Part shown: positions 42,514-52,280 of the stretch, piece by piece
Position numbering within the stretch: the first letter of the stretch is position 1
Layout of the letters: the number at the start of each line of letters is the position of its first letter
NCBI RefSeq assembly: GCF_007970665.1
Contig: NZ_CP042430.1
Coordinates: forward strand, 310,001 to 374,000
Length of the DNA: 64,000 nucleotides
Direction of reading: 5' to 3'
DNA from: Baekduia soli
GTDB lineage: Bacteria; Actinomycetota; Thermoleophilia; Solirubrobacterales; Solirubrobacteraceae
Position numbers and translations under genes: made by a program
Notes under the pieces: generated by a model
Told to the model about the DNA's origin: nothing
The model's database searches: none
Seen by the model: the letters and a program-made list of their open reading frames with translations, nothing else

Positions 42514-43523
42514 GTTCCCCGACCCCCCGTCACGTCGTACCCCCCGCCGAGGACCTCGTCCACCCACCGGGCGCTGACCCGCGCTGGCGTGAGAGCTACT
42601 ACTTCTCGTTCTACGACGAGGCGACGGGACTCGGCGGGTTCTCCTCGATCGGCAAGCGGGCCGCAAAGGGGCAGTCCGGCTTCATCGCCTGCCTCTGGGG
42701 TCCCGACCGGCCGACGCTCGTCGCGATCGGGACCGACGTGTTCGACGCCCACGACAACGCCCACGACGTCGCCGGCCTCACGTATGAGTGCCTGCAGCCG
42801 CACGAGCGCTGGCGGGTCACGTTCGACGGGATGCTCAACGACGGCGGCAGCGAGGTCCAGTGCGCGGAGGAGGCCGTGCGGCGCGCCGGCGCGCCGGGCC
42901 TGGCGCAGCATGCCGTGTCCTGGGACCTCGAGTTCACCTGCGAGCGCGGGGCCTTTCTCTACGAAGACGCAGCCGCCGACGACCGCTGGCGGGAGCTGTT
43001 CGACGGGCACATCGACATGGTCGGCCGCATGACCGGCGAGGTCACCATCGACGGCGCGACGGTCCAGGTCGATGGCGTCGCCGGCAACGACCACTCCTGG
43101 GGCGTGCGCAATTGGTTCTACCCCGACGAGTGGCGGTGGGCGGACATCGTCATGGACGACGGGCCGCACACGACGTTCTGGCGGTCGCTCGTCGATGGCG
43201 AGTGGTTCGGCGACGGAGCGCTGTACGCGACCACCGGCCCCGAGCGGCTCGAGGGCTACGACGAGCAGCTCACCACGACGGAGCGCGACGAGCTGCCGCG
43301 CCCGACCTCGTTCGAGATGCAGCTCTCCAGCGCCGGCCACGAGCGCACGCTGCACGGCGAGGTGGTCCGGATCGTCCCGGTGCTGTTCACGAAGCGCGGC
43401 GACGACCGCGACCTCATCTCGTGGAACGACCGCTGCCTCACACGGCTCACCGACCCGGCCACGGGCGCCAAGGGCTGGGGCACCGTCGAGTTCTGCGCCC
43501 GCGTGGAGCGCCCCCACACGTGA
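42510..43523 (+). CDS. CrtC/AttH-like beta-rich protein (lipocalin-like)
   Basis: A 337-aa protein without signal peptide, rich in Trp and beta-strand pattern. Motifs such as SYYFSFYDEATGLGGFSSIG, GNDHSWGVRNW and WRWADIVMDD recall the double-lipocalin-like CrtC/AttH superfamily (hydroxyneurosporene hydratase and AttH proteins); I think it belongs to the branch labelled DUF7064/7065 but cannot confirm it. The ATG has AGGAGG at 5-6 nt and overlaps the previous stop; GTGA couples it to the kinase gene. Related proteins often sit beside APH-like kinases. It may bind or hydrate an isoprenoid substrate; this is inference. Confidence 0.68.
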   Translation: MSSPTPRHVVPPAEDLVHPPGADPRWRESYYFSFYDEATGLGGFSSIGKRAAKGQSGFIACLWGPDRPTLVAIGTDVFDAHDNAHDVAGLTYECLQPHERWRVTFDGMLNDGGSEVQCAEEAVRRAGAPGLAQHAVSWDLEFTCERGAFLYEDAAADDRWRELFDGHIDMVGRMTGEVTIDGATVQVDGVAGNDHSWGVRNWFYPDEWRWADIVMDDGPHTTFWRSLVDGEWFGDGALYATTGPERLEGYDEQLTTTERDELPRPTSFEMQLSSAGHERTLHGEVVRIVPVLFTKRGDDRDLISWNDRCLTRLTDPATGAKGWGTVEFCARVERPHT

Positions 43524-44596
43524 CGGTCGATCCCGAGGCCGCGGCCGGCTACCTCGCCGAGAAGCTCGGCGACCCGGCGGGGCTCACGCTCACGAAGATC
43601 ACCGAGCTCACCGGGGGCTGGTCGCGCCGGACCTACGTGGCCGACCTCGCCGCGCGGGGCGGCGAGGCGTCGCGCCGCATCGTCGTGCGCGTCAAGCCGC
43701 CCTCGGGGCTCCTGGCCACCGACATCCGCACCGAGTACGAGGTCATGCGGGCAGCGCACGACACCGGGCTGGCGGTGCCGCGCCCGCTGTGGCTCGACGA
43801 GGACGCCGACGTGTTCGTCGGCCCGTCCTTCGCCTGCGACTGGGTGGCCGGCACCGCCCCGAACACCTGGCGGGCTCGGGACCGCGTCGCGCTCGAGGCC
43901 GACTGGAAGGCGGGCGGGAACCTCGCCGAGCAGTTCGTGCGCAGCCTGGTGGGCGTGCACGCCGTACCGCGATCCGCCGTGACGGCACTCGGCCCGGCCC
44001 TCACGCTGGCCGACCTCGCCGCGAAGTGGCGGGCGATCTACGAGGACGTGCGGATCGCGCCCGACCCCGTCATCGAGGAGGGGCTGGCCTGCATCGAGGA
44101 GTCGGCCCCGCGAGCGAGGGAGGAGCCGACCCTGGTCCACGGCGACTTCCGCATCGGGAACATGCTCCTGGACGACGGCCGGATCACGGCCATCCTCGAC
44201 TGGGAGCTGGCCTTCGTCGGCGACCCGCACTTCGACCTCGGCTACTGCGCGCTCGAGTACCTCGCCGGGCGGATGTTCCGGCCGGCCTCGCCGCTGGTGT
44301 GCGCGATGTGCGACCGCGAGTGGCTGTACTCGCGCTACGAGGAGCTCAGCGGGCGCACCGTCGACCGTGAGCTCGTCCGGGCCTACACCGCCCTGAGCGC
44401 GATCGTCCTCACGGTGATCCTGCTCACGGGCGTACGGGCCCATCACGACGGACGCAGCGCAGACGTGCGGCTGGCCTGGGGGCGCTTCGCCGTGGCCGGC
44501 CTGCGCCAGTCGCTGACCGAGATCCTCGGCTGGTCGGACCTCGCGGCTGCCGGTTCCGGACGCAGCCACGTGCAACACGACGGGAGAACACGATGA
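43520..44596 (+). CDS. APH-family phosphotransferase (ACAD10/11 kinase-like)
   Basis: A 358-aa protein-kinase-fold phosphotransferase. It has VVRVKPPSG with the ATP Lys (K58), catalytic loop LVHGDFRIGNMLL (D209, N214), metal-binding AILDWELAFVGDPHFDLGY (D227) and a helical C-lobe. In fatty-acid and sterol catabolic loci this family, and the kinase half of animal ACAD10/11, phosphorylates hydroxyacyl-CoA intermediates; antibiotic resistance is not indicated here. GTGA and ATGA overlaps tie it to both neighbours. The presence of an APH kinase in a carboxylase/HMG-CoA-lyase operon is unusual. A 4-hydroxyacyl or similar substrate is the leading guess. Confidence 0.83.
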   Translation: MTVDPEAAAGYLAEKLGDPAGLTLTKITELTGGWSRRTYVADLAARGGEASRRIVVRVKPPSGLLATDIRTEYEVMRAAHDTGLAVPRPLWLDEDADVFVGPSFACDWVAGTAPNTWRARDRVALEADWKAGGNLAEQFVRSLVGVHAVPRSAVTALGPALTLADLAAKWRAIYEDVRIAPDPVIEEGLACIEESAPRAREEPTLVHGDFRIGNMLLDDGRITAILDWELAFVGDPHFDLGYCALEYLAGRMFRPASPLVCAMCDREWLYSRYEELSGRTVDRELVRAYTALSAIVLTVILLTGVRAHHDGRSADVRLAWGRFAVAGLRQSLTEILGWSDLAAAGSGRSHVQHDGRTR

Positions 44597-45390
44597 CGTA
44601 CACCACCATCGAGGTCACACAGCCCTCGCCGGGGATCGACCTGGTCACGCTCAACCGCCCCGAGGCCCTCAACGCGATCAGCATCGCGATGCGCGAGGAG
44701 CTCATCGGCTACCTGCGCAGCCTGCACGACGCGCCGACGCGGGTCGTGATCCTCACCGGAGCGGGGCGCGCGTTCTGCGCCGGGGCCGACGTGAACGAGT
44801 TCGCCACCATCTTCGGCCCAACGGCCGACGAGGCGGGCGACACCCAGCGGCGCTACCAGGAGATCGTGCGGCTCATCCTCTCGCTCGACCAGCCGGTGAT
44901 CACGGCGGTCAACGGCATTGCGGCCGGCGGGGGCACGGCGGTCGCGATGATGTCCGACCTGCGGATCGCCTCCGAGAGCGCCACCTTCGGGGTCGGCCAG
45001 GTCAAGCGCGGCGTCATCCCCGACGTCGGCCTGACCTACCTGCTGCCGCGCCTCGTGGGCCTCGGCAAGGCCCTCGAGCTGCAGATGCTGTACGAGCGGC
45101 TGACGGCACGCGAGGCGCTCGACCTGGGCATGGTGAACTGGGTCGTGCCCGACGGCGAGCTCGTCGACCGCGCCGTGGAGATCGGGGCCCGCCTGGTCGC
45201 CGGCCCTCGCGTCTCGCTCAAGTGGATCAAGAAGGTCACCTACGCGAACCTCGACCGCAGCCTGGCCGACGCGCTGGAGTGGGAGTCCGCGGCACAGGGC
45301 ATCTGCGCCGACACCGATGACTTCCGCGAGAGCTGCCGGTCCTGGGCCGAGCGGCGCGAGCCGGTCTTCGGAGGCACCGCGCCCGCGTGA
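44593..45390 (+). CDS. Enoyl-CoA hydratase/isomerase family protein, altered active site
   Basis: A crotonase-fold protein of 265 aa. Oxyanion-hole motifs are FCAGADVNEF and NGIAAGGGTAVAMMSDLRIA. The segment that normally reads FGxPE..xG is FGVGQVKRG here, so the usual first catalytic Glu is Gln. The second acid position is an Asp in IPDVGLTYLLPRLVG. It may be an isomerase, thioesterase or lyase-like crotonase rather than a hydratase, or use the Asp alone. The ATG overlaps the kinase stop and the end overlaps the carboxylase start. Confidence 0.87.
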   Translation: MTYTTIEVTQPSPGIDLVTLNRPEALNAISIAMREELIGYLRSLHDAPTRVVILTGAGRAFCAGADVNEFATIFGPTADEAGDTQRRYQEIVRLILSLDQPVITAVNGIAAGGGTAVAMMSDLRIASESATFGVGQVKRGVIPDVGLTYLLPRLVGLGKALELQMLYERLTAREALDLGMVNWVVPDGELVDRAVEIGARLVAGPRVSLKWIKKVTYANLDRSLADALEWESAAQGICADTDDFRESCRSWAERREPVFGGTAPA

Positions 45391-47390
45391 TGCTCGAGTC
45401 GGTCCTCATCGCGAATCGGGGCGAGATCGCGGTCCGCGTCATCACCACGGCCCGCCGCCTCGGTGTCCGCACGATCGCGGTGTTCTCCGACGCCGACGCC
45501 GGCGCTCCCCACGTCCGGCTGGCCGACCAGGCGGTGCGCCTCGGCGGTCCCGCCGCGACCGAGTCCTACCTCTCGATCGAGCGGGTGCTCGAGGCGGCGA
45601 CCGGGACGGGGGCCGAGTCCGTCCACCCCGGCTACGGCTTCCTGTCGGAGAACGCGGCGTTCGCGCGGGCGTGCGCGGATCGCCGGATCACGTTCATCGG
45701 GCCGCCGGCCGAGGCCATGGAGCGCCTCGGCGACAAGGTCCGAGCCAAGCAGGCGGCGCGGGAGGCGGGCGTCCCGGTCCTTCCCGGCCTGCAGCGCCCC
45801 GGCCTGACCGACACGGAGATCGTCGAGTTTGCACGAACCGCCGGCGCCCTGCCGCTCATGGTCAAAGCCGCCGCGGGCGGCGGCGGCCGCGGCATGCGCG
45901 TGGTGCAACGCGCCGAGGACCTGCCCGACGCCCTGGCGGCCGCCCGTCGCGAGGCTGCCGCCGGCTTCGGCGACGACACCCTGTTCGTCGAGCAGTACGT
46001 GCCACGCTCACGCCACATCGAGGTGCAGGTGCTCGCCGACGCCCACGGCGGCGTCATCCACCTCGGCGAGCGCGAGTGCTCGTTGCAGCGCCGCCACCAG
46101 AAGGTCGTCGAGGAGAGCCCGTCGCCGTTCATCACCCCCGCGGTGCGCGGGCGCCTGGGCGCCGCGGCCGTCGCACTGTTCCGACAGGCCGGCTACGTCG
46201 GAGCGGGGACGGCGGAGTTCATCATGCCCGCCGACGAGCACGACGCCTTCTACTTCCTGGAGGTCAACGCCCGCCTGCAGGTCGAGCACCCGGTCACCGA
46301 GCTCGTCACCGGCCTCGACCTCGTCGAGCAGCAGCTGCGGATCGCCTCCGGGGAACCGCTGGCCTTCGACCAGGCCGGGGTGCGGCTGCACGGGCACGCG
46401 ATCGAGGCTCGCATCTGCGCCGAGGACGCGGCGTCCGGGTTCCTGCCCGCAACCGGCACCGTCCTGCACTACCGCGAGCCATCGGGCACCGGCGTGCGCG
46501 TGGACAGCGGCATCGCGCGGGGCACCGAGGTCACCACGTTGTACGACTCGCTGCTGGCCAAGGTCATCACCCACGCTGCCGACCGCGACCGGGCACTCGC
46601 GCGGATGAGCCGGGCGCTGGGCGAGAGCCAGATCCTCGGCGTGGAGACCAACAACGGCTTCCTCGGGCGCCTCCTTGCGCTGCCCGAGGTCCGCGCGGGC
46701 GAGCTCGACACCGGGATCATCGAGCGCGGCACGCTCGCGGGCGAACCCACGGCCGGCGGCCGCCGGGGGGCGGGGATCGCCGCGGCGCTGATCGAGGTCC
46801 TGCTGCTGCACGAGTCCGCCGTCGGCGCCGACCCGTGGCAGGCGCTCGTCGGTTGGCGCGTCGAGGGGCCCACGCCCACCGAGCTGCGGCTCCTGGGCAG
46901 CCGGGCCAAGGAGCCGGTGCGCATCGCGGTCCACGGCACGCCCGGCGCCGCGCAGGTCGACGCCGACGGGCAGACCGTCGCCGCGTCGGTCCAGCGCGTC
47001 GACGAGCACCGCTTCGCCGTGACCGTCGACGGCCGGCGATCGGTCATCGGCCACGCCGCGCGCGGCACGACGCGGTGGATCGCCGACGGCGGCGAGGCGT
47101 TCATGTTCGCCGTCGTGGAGCCCACGGTCGCCGGCGCGGACGCCACACCTGCCGGCGCGCTTGAGGCGCCGATGCCCGGCACCGTGCTCTCGGTCCACGT
47201 CGCCGAGGGCGATCAGGTGGCCGAGGGCGACGTGCTGATCGTCCTGGAGTCGATGAAGATGGAGCTCAGCCTCACGGCGCCCGCCGACGCGGTCGTCGCC
47301 GCGATGCGGGTCATCGGTGGGCAGAGCGTCCGCCAGGGCGAGCTGGTGGCCGAGCTCGTGGTCGGGCTCGTGGTCGGGGAGGTCTCGTGA
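45387..47390 (+). CDS. Biotin-dependent acyl-CoA carboxylase alpha subunit (biotin carboxylase + BCCP)
   Basis: A 667-aa subunit. The biotin carboxylase N-domain starts at [13 protein letters not shown], then [17 protein letters not shown] and the glycine-rich [13 protein letters not shown] of the ATP-grasp domain, [28 protein letters not shown], a BT-like linker domain, and a C-terminal biotinyl domain with VLESMKMEL (biotinylated Lys near residue 627). The length is that of MccA/AtuF-type subunits rather than the short AccC. The GTG (or the ATG 3 nt later) overlaps the hydratase stop. It pairs with the next gene to carboxylate a beta-methyl enoyl-CoA such as methylcrotonyl- or geranyl-CoA. 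Confidence 0.93.
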   Translation: MMLESVLIANRGEIAVRVITTARRLGVRTIAVFSDADAGAPHVRLADQAVRLGGPAATESYLSIERVLEAATGTGAESVHPGYGFLSENAAFARACADRRITFIGPPAEAMERLGDKVRAKQAAREAGVPVLPGLQRPGLTDTEIVEFARTAGALPLMVKAAAGGGGRGMRVVQRAEDLPDALAAARREAAAGFGDDTLFVEQYVPRSRHIEVQVLADAHGGVIHLGERECSLQRRHQKVVEESPSPFITPAVRGRLGAAAVALFRQAGYVGAGTAEFIMPADEHDAFYFLEVNARLQVEHPVTELVTGLDLVEQQLRIASGEPLAFDQAGVRLHGHAIEARICAEDAASGFLPATGTVLHYREPSGTGVRVDSGIARGTEVTTLYDSLLAKVITHAADRDRALARMSRALGESQILGVETNNGFLGRLLALPEVRAGELDTGIIERGTLAGEPTAGGRRGAGIAAALIEVLLLHESAVGADPWQALVGWRVEGPTPTELRLLGSRAKEPVRIAVHGTPGAAQVDADGQTVAASVQRVDEHRFAVTVDGRRSVIGHAARGTTRWIADGGEAFMFAVVEPTVAGADATPAGALEAPMPGTVLSVHVAEGDQVAEGDVLIVLESMKMELSLTAPADAVVAAMRVIGGQSVRQGELVAELVVGLVVGEVS

Positions 47391-48973
47391 GCGTCGTCCT
47401 GCGATCACGCGTCGACCCCACGTCGGAGACATTCGCCGCCAACCAGCGCGGCCACGCGGAGCTCGCCGCCGATCTGCAGGCCCAGTTCGCACGGGTTCAT
47501 ACCGGTGGCGGTCCGCGGTCGCGGGAGCGCCATCTCGGCCGCGGCAAGCTCCTGCCCCGCGACCGCGTCGCGCACCTGATCGACCGCGGCTCACCGTTCC
47601 TGGAGTTCTCGACGCTCGCCGCCCACGGCATGTACGAGGACCAGGCGCCGGGCGCCGGGATCATCACCGGCATCGGACGGGTCGAGGGGCGCGAGGTGGT
47701 GATCGTGTGCAACGACGCCACCGTCAAGGGCGGGTCCTACTACCCGATGACCGCGCGCAAGCACACGCGGGCGCAGGAGATCGCGCTGCAGAACCGACTG
47801 CCGTGCATCTACCTGGTGGACTCCGGCGGCGGGTACATCCCGCTGTGGCCCGACCTCTTCCCCGACGTCCGGGGCTTCGGCCAGAGCTTCTACAACCAGG
47901 CACGGATGTCGGCCCTGGGCTTGGCCCAGATCTCGGCCGTGATGGGCTCGTGCACCGCGGGCGGGGCCTACCTGCCGTCGATGTCGGACGAGACCGTGAT
48001 CGTCCGCCGGCAGGGTCTGATCTTCCTCGGCGGCCCGCCGCTGGTGAAGGCCGCCACCGGCGAGGACGTCGACGCCGAGTCCCTCGGCGGCGGCGAGATG
48101 CACACCAAGGTCTCGGGCGTCGCCGACCACCTGGCCGTCGACGACGAGGACGCGCTGGCCATCGTGCGCTCGATCGTCGCCACGCTGCCCACCCGGGGGC
48201 AGACGCCGTGGGAGACGGTCGCCCCCGAGCCGCCCGCGGTCGACATGGAGAGCCTGACCGGCGCCGTGCCGGTGAGCATCCGCACGCCCTATGACCCCCG
48301 CGAGATCATCGCCCGGATCGTCGACGGCAGCCGCTTCCACGAGTTCAAGGCCCGCTACGGCCCGACGCTGGTCACCGGCTTCGCGCACCTGCACGGCCAC
48401 CAGGTCGGGATCATCGCCAACCAGGGCGTCATCTTCTCCTCGAGCGCCAAGAAGGGCGCGCACTTCATCGAGCTGTGCGACCAGCGTGGGATCCCGCTGA
48501 TCTTCCTGCAGAACATCACCGGGTTCATGGTGGGCCTGGAGGCCGAGGAGGGCGGCATCGCCAAGGACGGCGCCAAGCTCATCGCCGCCGTGTCGGTCGC
48601 GCGCGTCCCGCGGCTCACCGTCATCGTCGGCGCGTCCTATGGCGCCGGGACCTACGGCATGTCCGGTCGTCCCTATTTCCCCCGGTTCGTGTGGATGTGG
48701 CCCAACGCCCGCGTCGGCCTCATGGGCGGCGACCAGGCCGCGGACGTCATGGCGACGGTCAGCCGCGAGACCGACCCGGAGAAGGTCGAGGCGGGCAAGG
48801 ACGAGATCCGCGCGCAGTTCGAGGCGCAGACGCATCCCTACTACGCCAGCGCGCGGCTCTGGGACGACGGCGTGATCGACCCGCGAAGTACGCGCGACGT
48901 CCTCGGGCTGGCGCTGTCGGCCTGCGCGAACGCCCCGCTGGAGGACCGTCTCAAGCCGGTCTTCCGGATGTAG
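47387..48973 (+). CDS. Acyl-CoA carboxylase carboxyltransferase beta subunit (methylcrotonyl/geranyl-CoA type)
   Basis: A 528-aa carboxyltransferase with both crotonase-like halves. Features shared with MccB/AtuC are [88 protein letters not shown] and, in the C-half, [12 protein letters not shown]-like IFLQNITGF and [11 protein letters not shown]. These point to methylcrotonyl-CoA or geranyl-CoA rather than acetyl- or propionyl-CoA carboxylase. The GTG start overlaps the alpha-subunit stop (GTGA). The two subunits should form a hetero-oligomer in the cytoplasm. Confidence 0.92.
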   Translation: MSVVLRSRVDPTSETFAANQRGHAELAADLQAQFARVHTGGGPRSRERHLGRGKLLPRDRVAHLIDRGSPFLEFSTLAAHGMYEDQAPGAGIITGIGRVEGREVVIVCNDATVKGGSYYPMTARKHTRAQEIALQNRLPCIYLVDSGGGYIPLWPDLFPDVRGFGQSFYNQARMSALGLAQISAVMGSCTAGGAYLPSMSDETVIVRRQGLIFLGGPPLVKAATGEDVDAESLGGGEMHTKVSGVADHLAVDDEDALAIVRSIVATLPTRGQTPWETVAPEPPAVDMESLTGAVPVSIRTPYDPREIIARIVDGSRFHEFKARYGPTLVTGFAHLHGHQVGIIANQGVIFSSSAKKGAHFIELCDQRGIPLIFLQNITGFMVGLEAEEGGIAKDGAKLIAAVSVARVPRLTVIVGASYGAGTYGMSGRPYFPRFVWMWPNARVGLMGGDQAADVMATVSRETDPEKVEAGKDEIRAQFEAQTHPYYASARLWDDGVIDPRSTRDVLGLALSACANAPLEDRLKPVFRM

Positions 48974-49005
48974 CGCAAACCCGTTCACGAGAAGGCAGGT
49001 TCCCC

Positions 49006-49785
49006 ATGCAGCACATCCGCTACGACGTGGCCGACACCGGGGTGGCGACCGTCGCGCTCGATCAGCCCGACAACCGCAACGCGCTCTCGGACGCGCTGCT
49101 GTCCGAGCTGATCGAGGCGCTGACCGACGCTCGCGGCAACCAGCGCGTGCGCTGCGTCGTGCTCGCCTCCACCCACGAGACGACCTTCAGCTCGGGCGGC
49201 AACCTCAGCGCCTTCAACTCCGAGGACCCGCTCTTCGTCAAGCACGTCGGGACGGAGCGCTTCCCGGAGCTGTTCACGCTGATCGGCGAGCTCGGCAAGC
49301 CGGTCATCTGCGCCGCCCGCGGCCACTGCCTGGCCGGAGCGCTCGGCCTGGCGATCGCGTGCGACCTGGTCATCGCCTCCGACACGGCGACGTTCGGCAC
49401 GCCGGAGATCAACATCGGCGCGTTCCCCTTCATGATCCTCGCCACCATCTACCGCAACGTCGGGCGCAAGAAGGTCTCCGAGATGCTCCTCCTCGGCGAG
49501 CGGCTGACCGCCGAGGAAGCGGCCCGGTGGGGCATCGTCAACAAGGTCGTCCCGCTCGCGGCGTTCGACGCGGCCGTCGACGACTGGGCGCTCAAGCTCG
49601 CGGCCAAGTCCCCGGTGATCATGAAGCTGGGCAAGGATGCGATGTGGCGAGCCAAGGACATGGCGCTGGAGGACCAGTGGGCCTTCCTGCGCTCCCAGCT
49701 CACGATCGCCTTCGCCACGGACGACCTCCGGGAGGGCGTCACCGCCTTCTTCGAGAAGCGCGACCCCGAGTGGGTGGGACGGTGA
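49006..49785 (+). CDS. Enoyl-CoA hydratase (methylglutaconyl-CoA hydratase type)
   Basis: A crotonase-fold enzyme of 259 aa with oxyanion-hole segments TTFSSGGNLSAF and ARGHCLAGALGLAIACD, and the catalytic-Glu segment FGTPEINIGAFPFM intact. It resembles hydratases that follow methylcrotonyl-/geranyl-CoA carboxylase (LiuC/AtuE-like), where the glutaconyl-CoA product is hydrated to an HMG-CoA-type thioester. It has its own purine-rich AAGGCAGG before the ATG and a 32-bp spacer from the carboxyltransferase gene. It is the better hydratase candidate of the two crotonase proteins in this operon. Confidence 0.88.
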   Translation: MQHIRYDVADTGVATVALDQPDNRNALSDALLSELIEALTDARGNQRVRCVVLASTHETTFSSGGNLSAFNSEDPLFVKHVGTERFPELFTLIGELGKPVICAARGHCLAGALGLAIACDLVIASDTATFGTPEINIGAFPFMILATIYRNVGRKKVSEMLLLGERLTAEEAARWGIVNKVVPLAAFDAAVDDWALKLAAKSPVIMKLGKDAMWRAKDMALEDQWAFLRSQLTIAFATDDLREGVTAFFEKRDPEWVGR

Positions 49786-49789
49786 CCCG

Positions 49790-50734
49790 GTGACCGGCGC
49801 CGAGCTGCCCGCCCGCGTCCAGATCCGCGAGGTCGGACCCCGGGATGGGTTCCAGAACGAGCCGGAGCGCATCCCCACCGACGACAAGATCCGGCTCATC
49901 GAGGATCTCGCGCGCGCGGGATTCCGGCGGCTCGAGGTGGCGAGCTTCGTGCGGTCAGACGTCATCCCTCAGCTCGACGATGCCATCGAGGTCCTGCACG
50001 GGGTCGACGTGCCGGGCGACGTCGAGCTCCGGGTGCTGGTCCCCAACGAGCGCGGGCTGCAGATCGCGCTCGAGCACCGCGACACGTTCCACGACGTGGT
50101 GATCTTCGTCTCGGCGTCGGAGACCCACAACCGCAAGAACGTGAATCGTCCGGTGGCCGCGTCGCTGGCCGCACTGGAGCGGATGGCGCCCGTGATCAAG
50201 GGCGCGGGCCTGCGGTGCTCGGCCACCGTCGCCACGGCATTCGGCTGTCCGTTCGAGGGGGTCGTGGACCCCGCCCGCGTGCTCGACCTGGCCTCCCGCC
50301 TCGCGGAGGCCGGCTGCGACGAGCTGGGCTTCGGCGACACGACCGGCATGGCCAACCCGGTCCAGGTGCGGTCGTTCTTCGCCGAGGCGCTGCGGACCCT
50401 GCCCGGCATCGAGCTCACCGCGCACTTCCACAACACGCGCGGACAGGGCCTGGCCAACGCCGTGGCCGCGCTGGACGCCGGGGTCACGAGCTTCGAGTCG
50501 AGCTTTGGCGAGCTCGGCGGCTGCCCGATCCCGCCCGGGGCGACGGGCAACATCGCCAGCGAGGACCTGGTCAGCATGCTCGAGGAGATGGGCGTCGCGA
50601 CCGGGGTCGACCTCGACGCCCTGCTGCACGCGGCCCGTGCCGTGCAGACCCTCCTCGGGCGGCCGCTGACGAGCCACGTCCTCGTCGCCGGGCCGGTCGA
50701 CTGGTCGGGCGGTGGTGCCCGGAGGACCTCATGA
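49790..50734 (+). CDS. Hydroxymethylglutaryl-CoA lyase
   Basis: A TIM-barrel aldolase of 314 aa that cleaves HMG-CoA to acetyl-CoA and acetoacetate. Clear markers are IREVGPRDGFQNE (catalytic Arg and metal Asp), SASETHNRKNVNR, ELTAHFHNTRGQGLAN (metal His pair) and GGCPIPPGATGN with the active-site Cys. The GTG start lies 4 bp after the hydratase stop and the end overlaps the next ATG. Together with carboxylase and hydratase it completes the lower leucine/isoprenoid route. A longer-chain HMG homolog as substrate cannot be excluded. Confidence 0.93.
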   Translation: MTGAELPARVQIREVGPRDGFQNEPERIPTDDKIRLIEDLARAGFRRLEVASFVRSDVIPQLDDAIEVLHGVDVPGDVELRVLVPNERGLQIALEHRDTFHDVVIFVSASETHNRKNVNRPVAASLAALERMAPVIKGAGLRCSATVATAFGCPFEGVVDPARVLDLASRLAEAGCDELGFGDTTGMANPVQVRSFFAEALRTLPGIELTAHFHNTRGQGLANAVAALDAGVTSFESSFGELGGCPIPPGATGNIASEDLVSMLEEMGVATGVDLDALLHAARAVQTLLGRPLTSHVLVAGPVDWSGGGARRTS

Positions 50735-52280
50735 CCGAGCTGACCTTCCGCGAGTTCTGGGAGCAGCGCGTGGCGCTGACCCCGGACGCACCGTTCGTGC
50801 ACCACGACGCCGACACCTGGACCTACTCCGGGTTCGACGCGTCGATCAACCGGCTGGCCAACGGCATGCGTGCCGCGGGCATCGGCGCGGGCAGCAAGGT
50901 CGGGCTCTACCTCGCGAACTCGTTCGAGCTGCTGCGGCGTCAGTGGGCGCTGCAGAAGCTCGGTGCGATCTGGGTCCCGATCATCCCGTCGAGCACCCGG
51001 TCCGAGGCGCTCTACGTCCTCGAGCACGCCGGGGTCGACGCGCTGATCGCCGGCGCCGAGCAGTGGAACCGGCTCGCCGAACCCGGATGGGCGGCGCGGG
51101 CCTTCGTCGAGGACGGCGGCCCCACCTGTGCCCACGACGTCGGGCCCTGGAGACGGCCGACGCGACGCCACCGCCGCCGCCGGTTATCGCCCGGATGGAC
51201 CCGATGGCATTGATGTACACGTCGGGGAGCACCGGCCGCCCGAAGGGTGTCCTGCAGCCCAACGCGGGCTACCAGACGGCCGGGCAGGCCTATGTCGACC
51301 GCATGGGGATCACCGCCGACGACGTGTGGATCTGCACGCTGCCGCTGTTCCACGCGGGCGGCACGCACCTGATGCTGGCGCCGACCATCGCCGCGGGCGC
51401 CTCGCTCGTGCTCGTCCCGCGCTTCGACGTCAGGGCGTTCTGGCCGCAGGTCCACGCGCACGACGCGACGCTGACGCTGCTCTTCCCGGCGCAGATGTCC
51501 ATGTTGCTGTCCTTGCCCGAGGACCCGACTGACCGGGACAACGAGCTGCGGCTCAGCATCTCCCACGTCGTCAACCCGGCGTTCACCGAGCGCTTCGGGG
51601 TGGAGATCCTCACGACGTTCTCGCAGACGGAATCGCTCGGGATGGGCGCGCTGACGCCTCCTGGCAGCCGCAACGTCGCGCCCGGGGTCGTCGGACCCGC
51701 GCTCCCGCCCGAGCTCGAGATCCGCGTCGTCGACCCGGCCGGCGACGAGGTCCCGCGCGGCGAGCGCGGCGAGATCTGCCTCCGGCACCCGCACCTCATG
51801 CTCGGCTACCACCGCGACCCGGAGAACACCGGTGCCGCGCTGCGTGACGGCTGGCTGCGCACCGGAGACATCGGCACGCTGGACGACCGGGGCTGGCTCA
51901 CCTACCGAGGTCGCATCAAGCACATGATCAAGCGCATGGGCGAGAACATCGCCGGCGAGGAGGTCGAGTTCGCCCTCATGCGCCATCCGGATGTCGAGGA
52001 GGCAGTGGTCTGCAGCGTCCCGGACCCGATACGCACCGAGGAGGTCTTCGCGATCGTCCGCGGCCGGGACGGCCGGGCGCCGGACATCGCGGCGCTCATC
52101 GCCTGGATCGGCGACGAGCTCTCGGCGTGGAAGCTGCCGCGCTACGTCCGTGTCGACGCGACGCCGTTCCCGCGGCTGCCCAACGGCAAGCTCGACCGCG
52201 TGACGCTGACGCGCGACGTGGATCCGGCCGACGCGTGGGACCGGGAAGCGCACCGCGTCCGACTGGTCGACCCGGCTTGA
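50731..52280 (+). pseudogene. AMP-forming acyl-CoA synthetase, frameshifted
   Basis: Two frames together encode one class I adenylate-forming enzyme. The N-terminal 139 codons (from MTELTFREFWEQ to HDVGP) run in one frame, and from about 51147 the rest continues in the -1 frame with LETADATPPPPP, YTSGSTGRPKG, a central FSQTESLG, TGDIGTLDDRGW and the C-terminal Lys in PNGKLDRV. Adding one C in GGGCCCTGGAG restores a 516-aa protein (1550 nt plus 1 is divisible by 3) with no gap in homology. The ATG overlaps the HMG-CoA lyase stop, and the end overlaps the TetR start. It may be a real recent mutation or a base-calling error in the C run. If intact, it would activate a second acid for the pathway. 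Confidence 0.85.

Noticed and set aside
43520-44596. APH-family gene as an aminoglycoside resistance gene
   Set aside because: Its embedding in an acyl-CoA operon and the ACAD10/11-like kinase pattern make a metabolic kinase far more likely.
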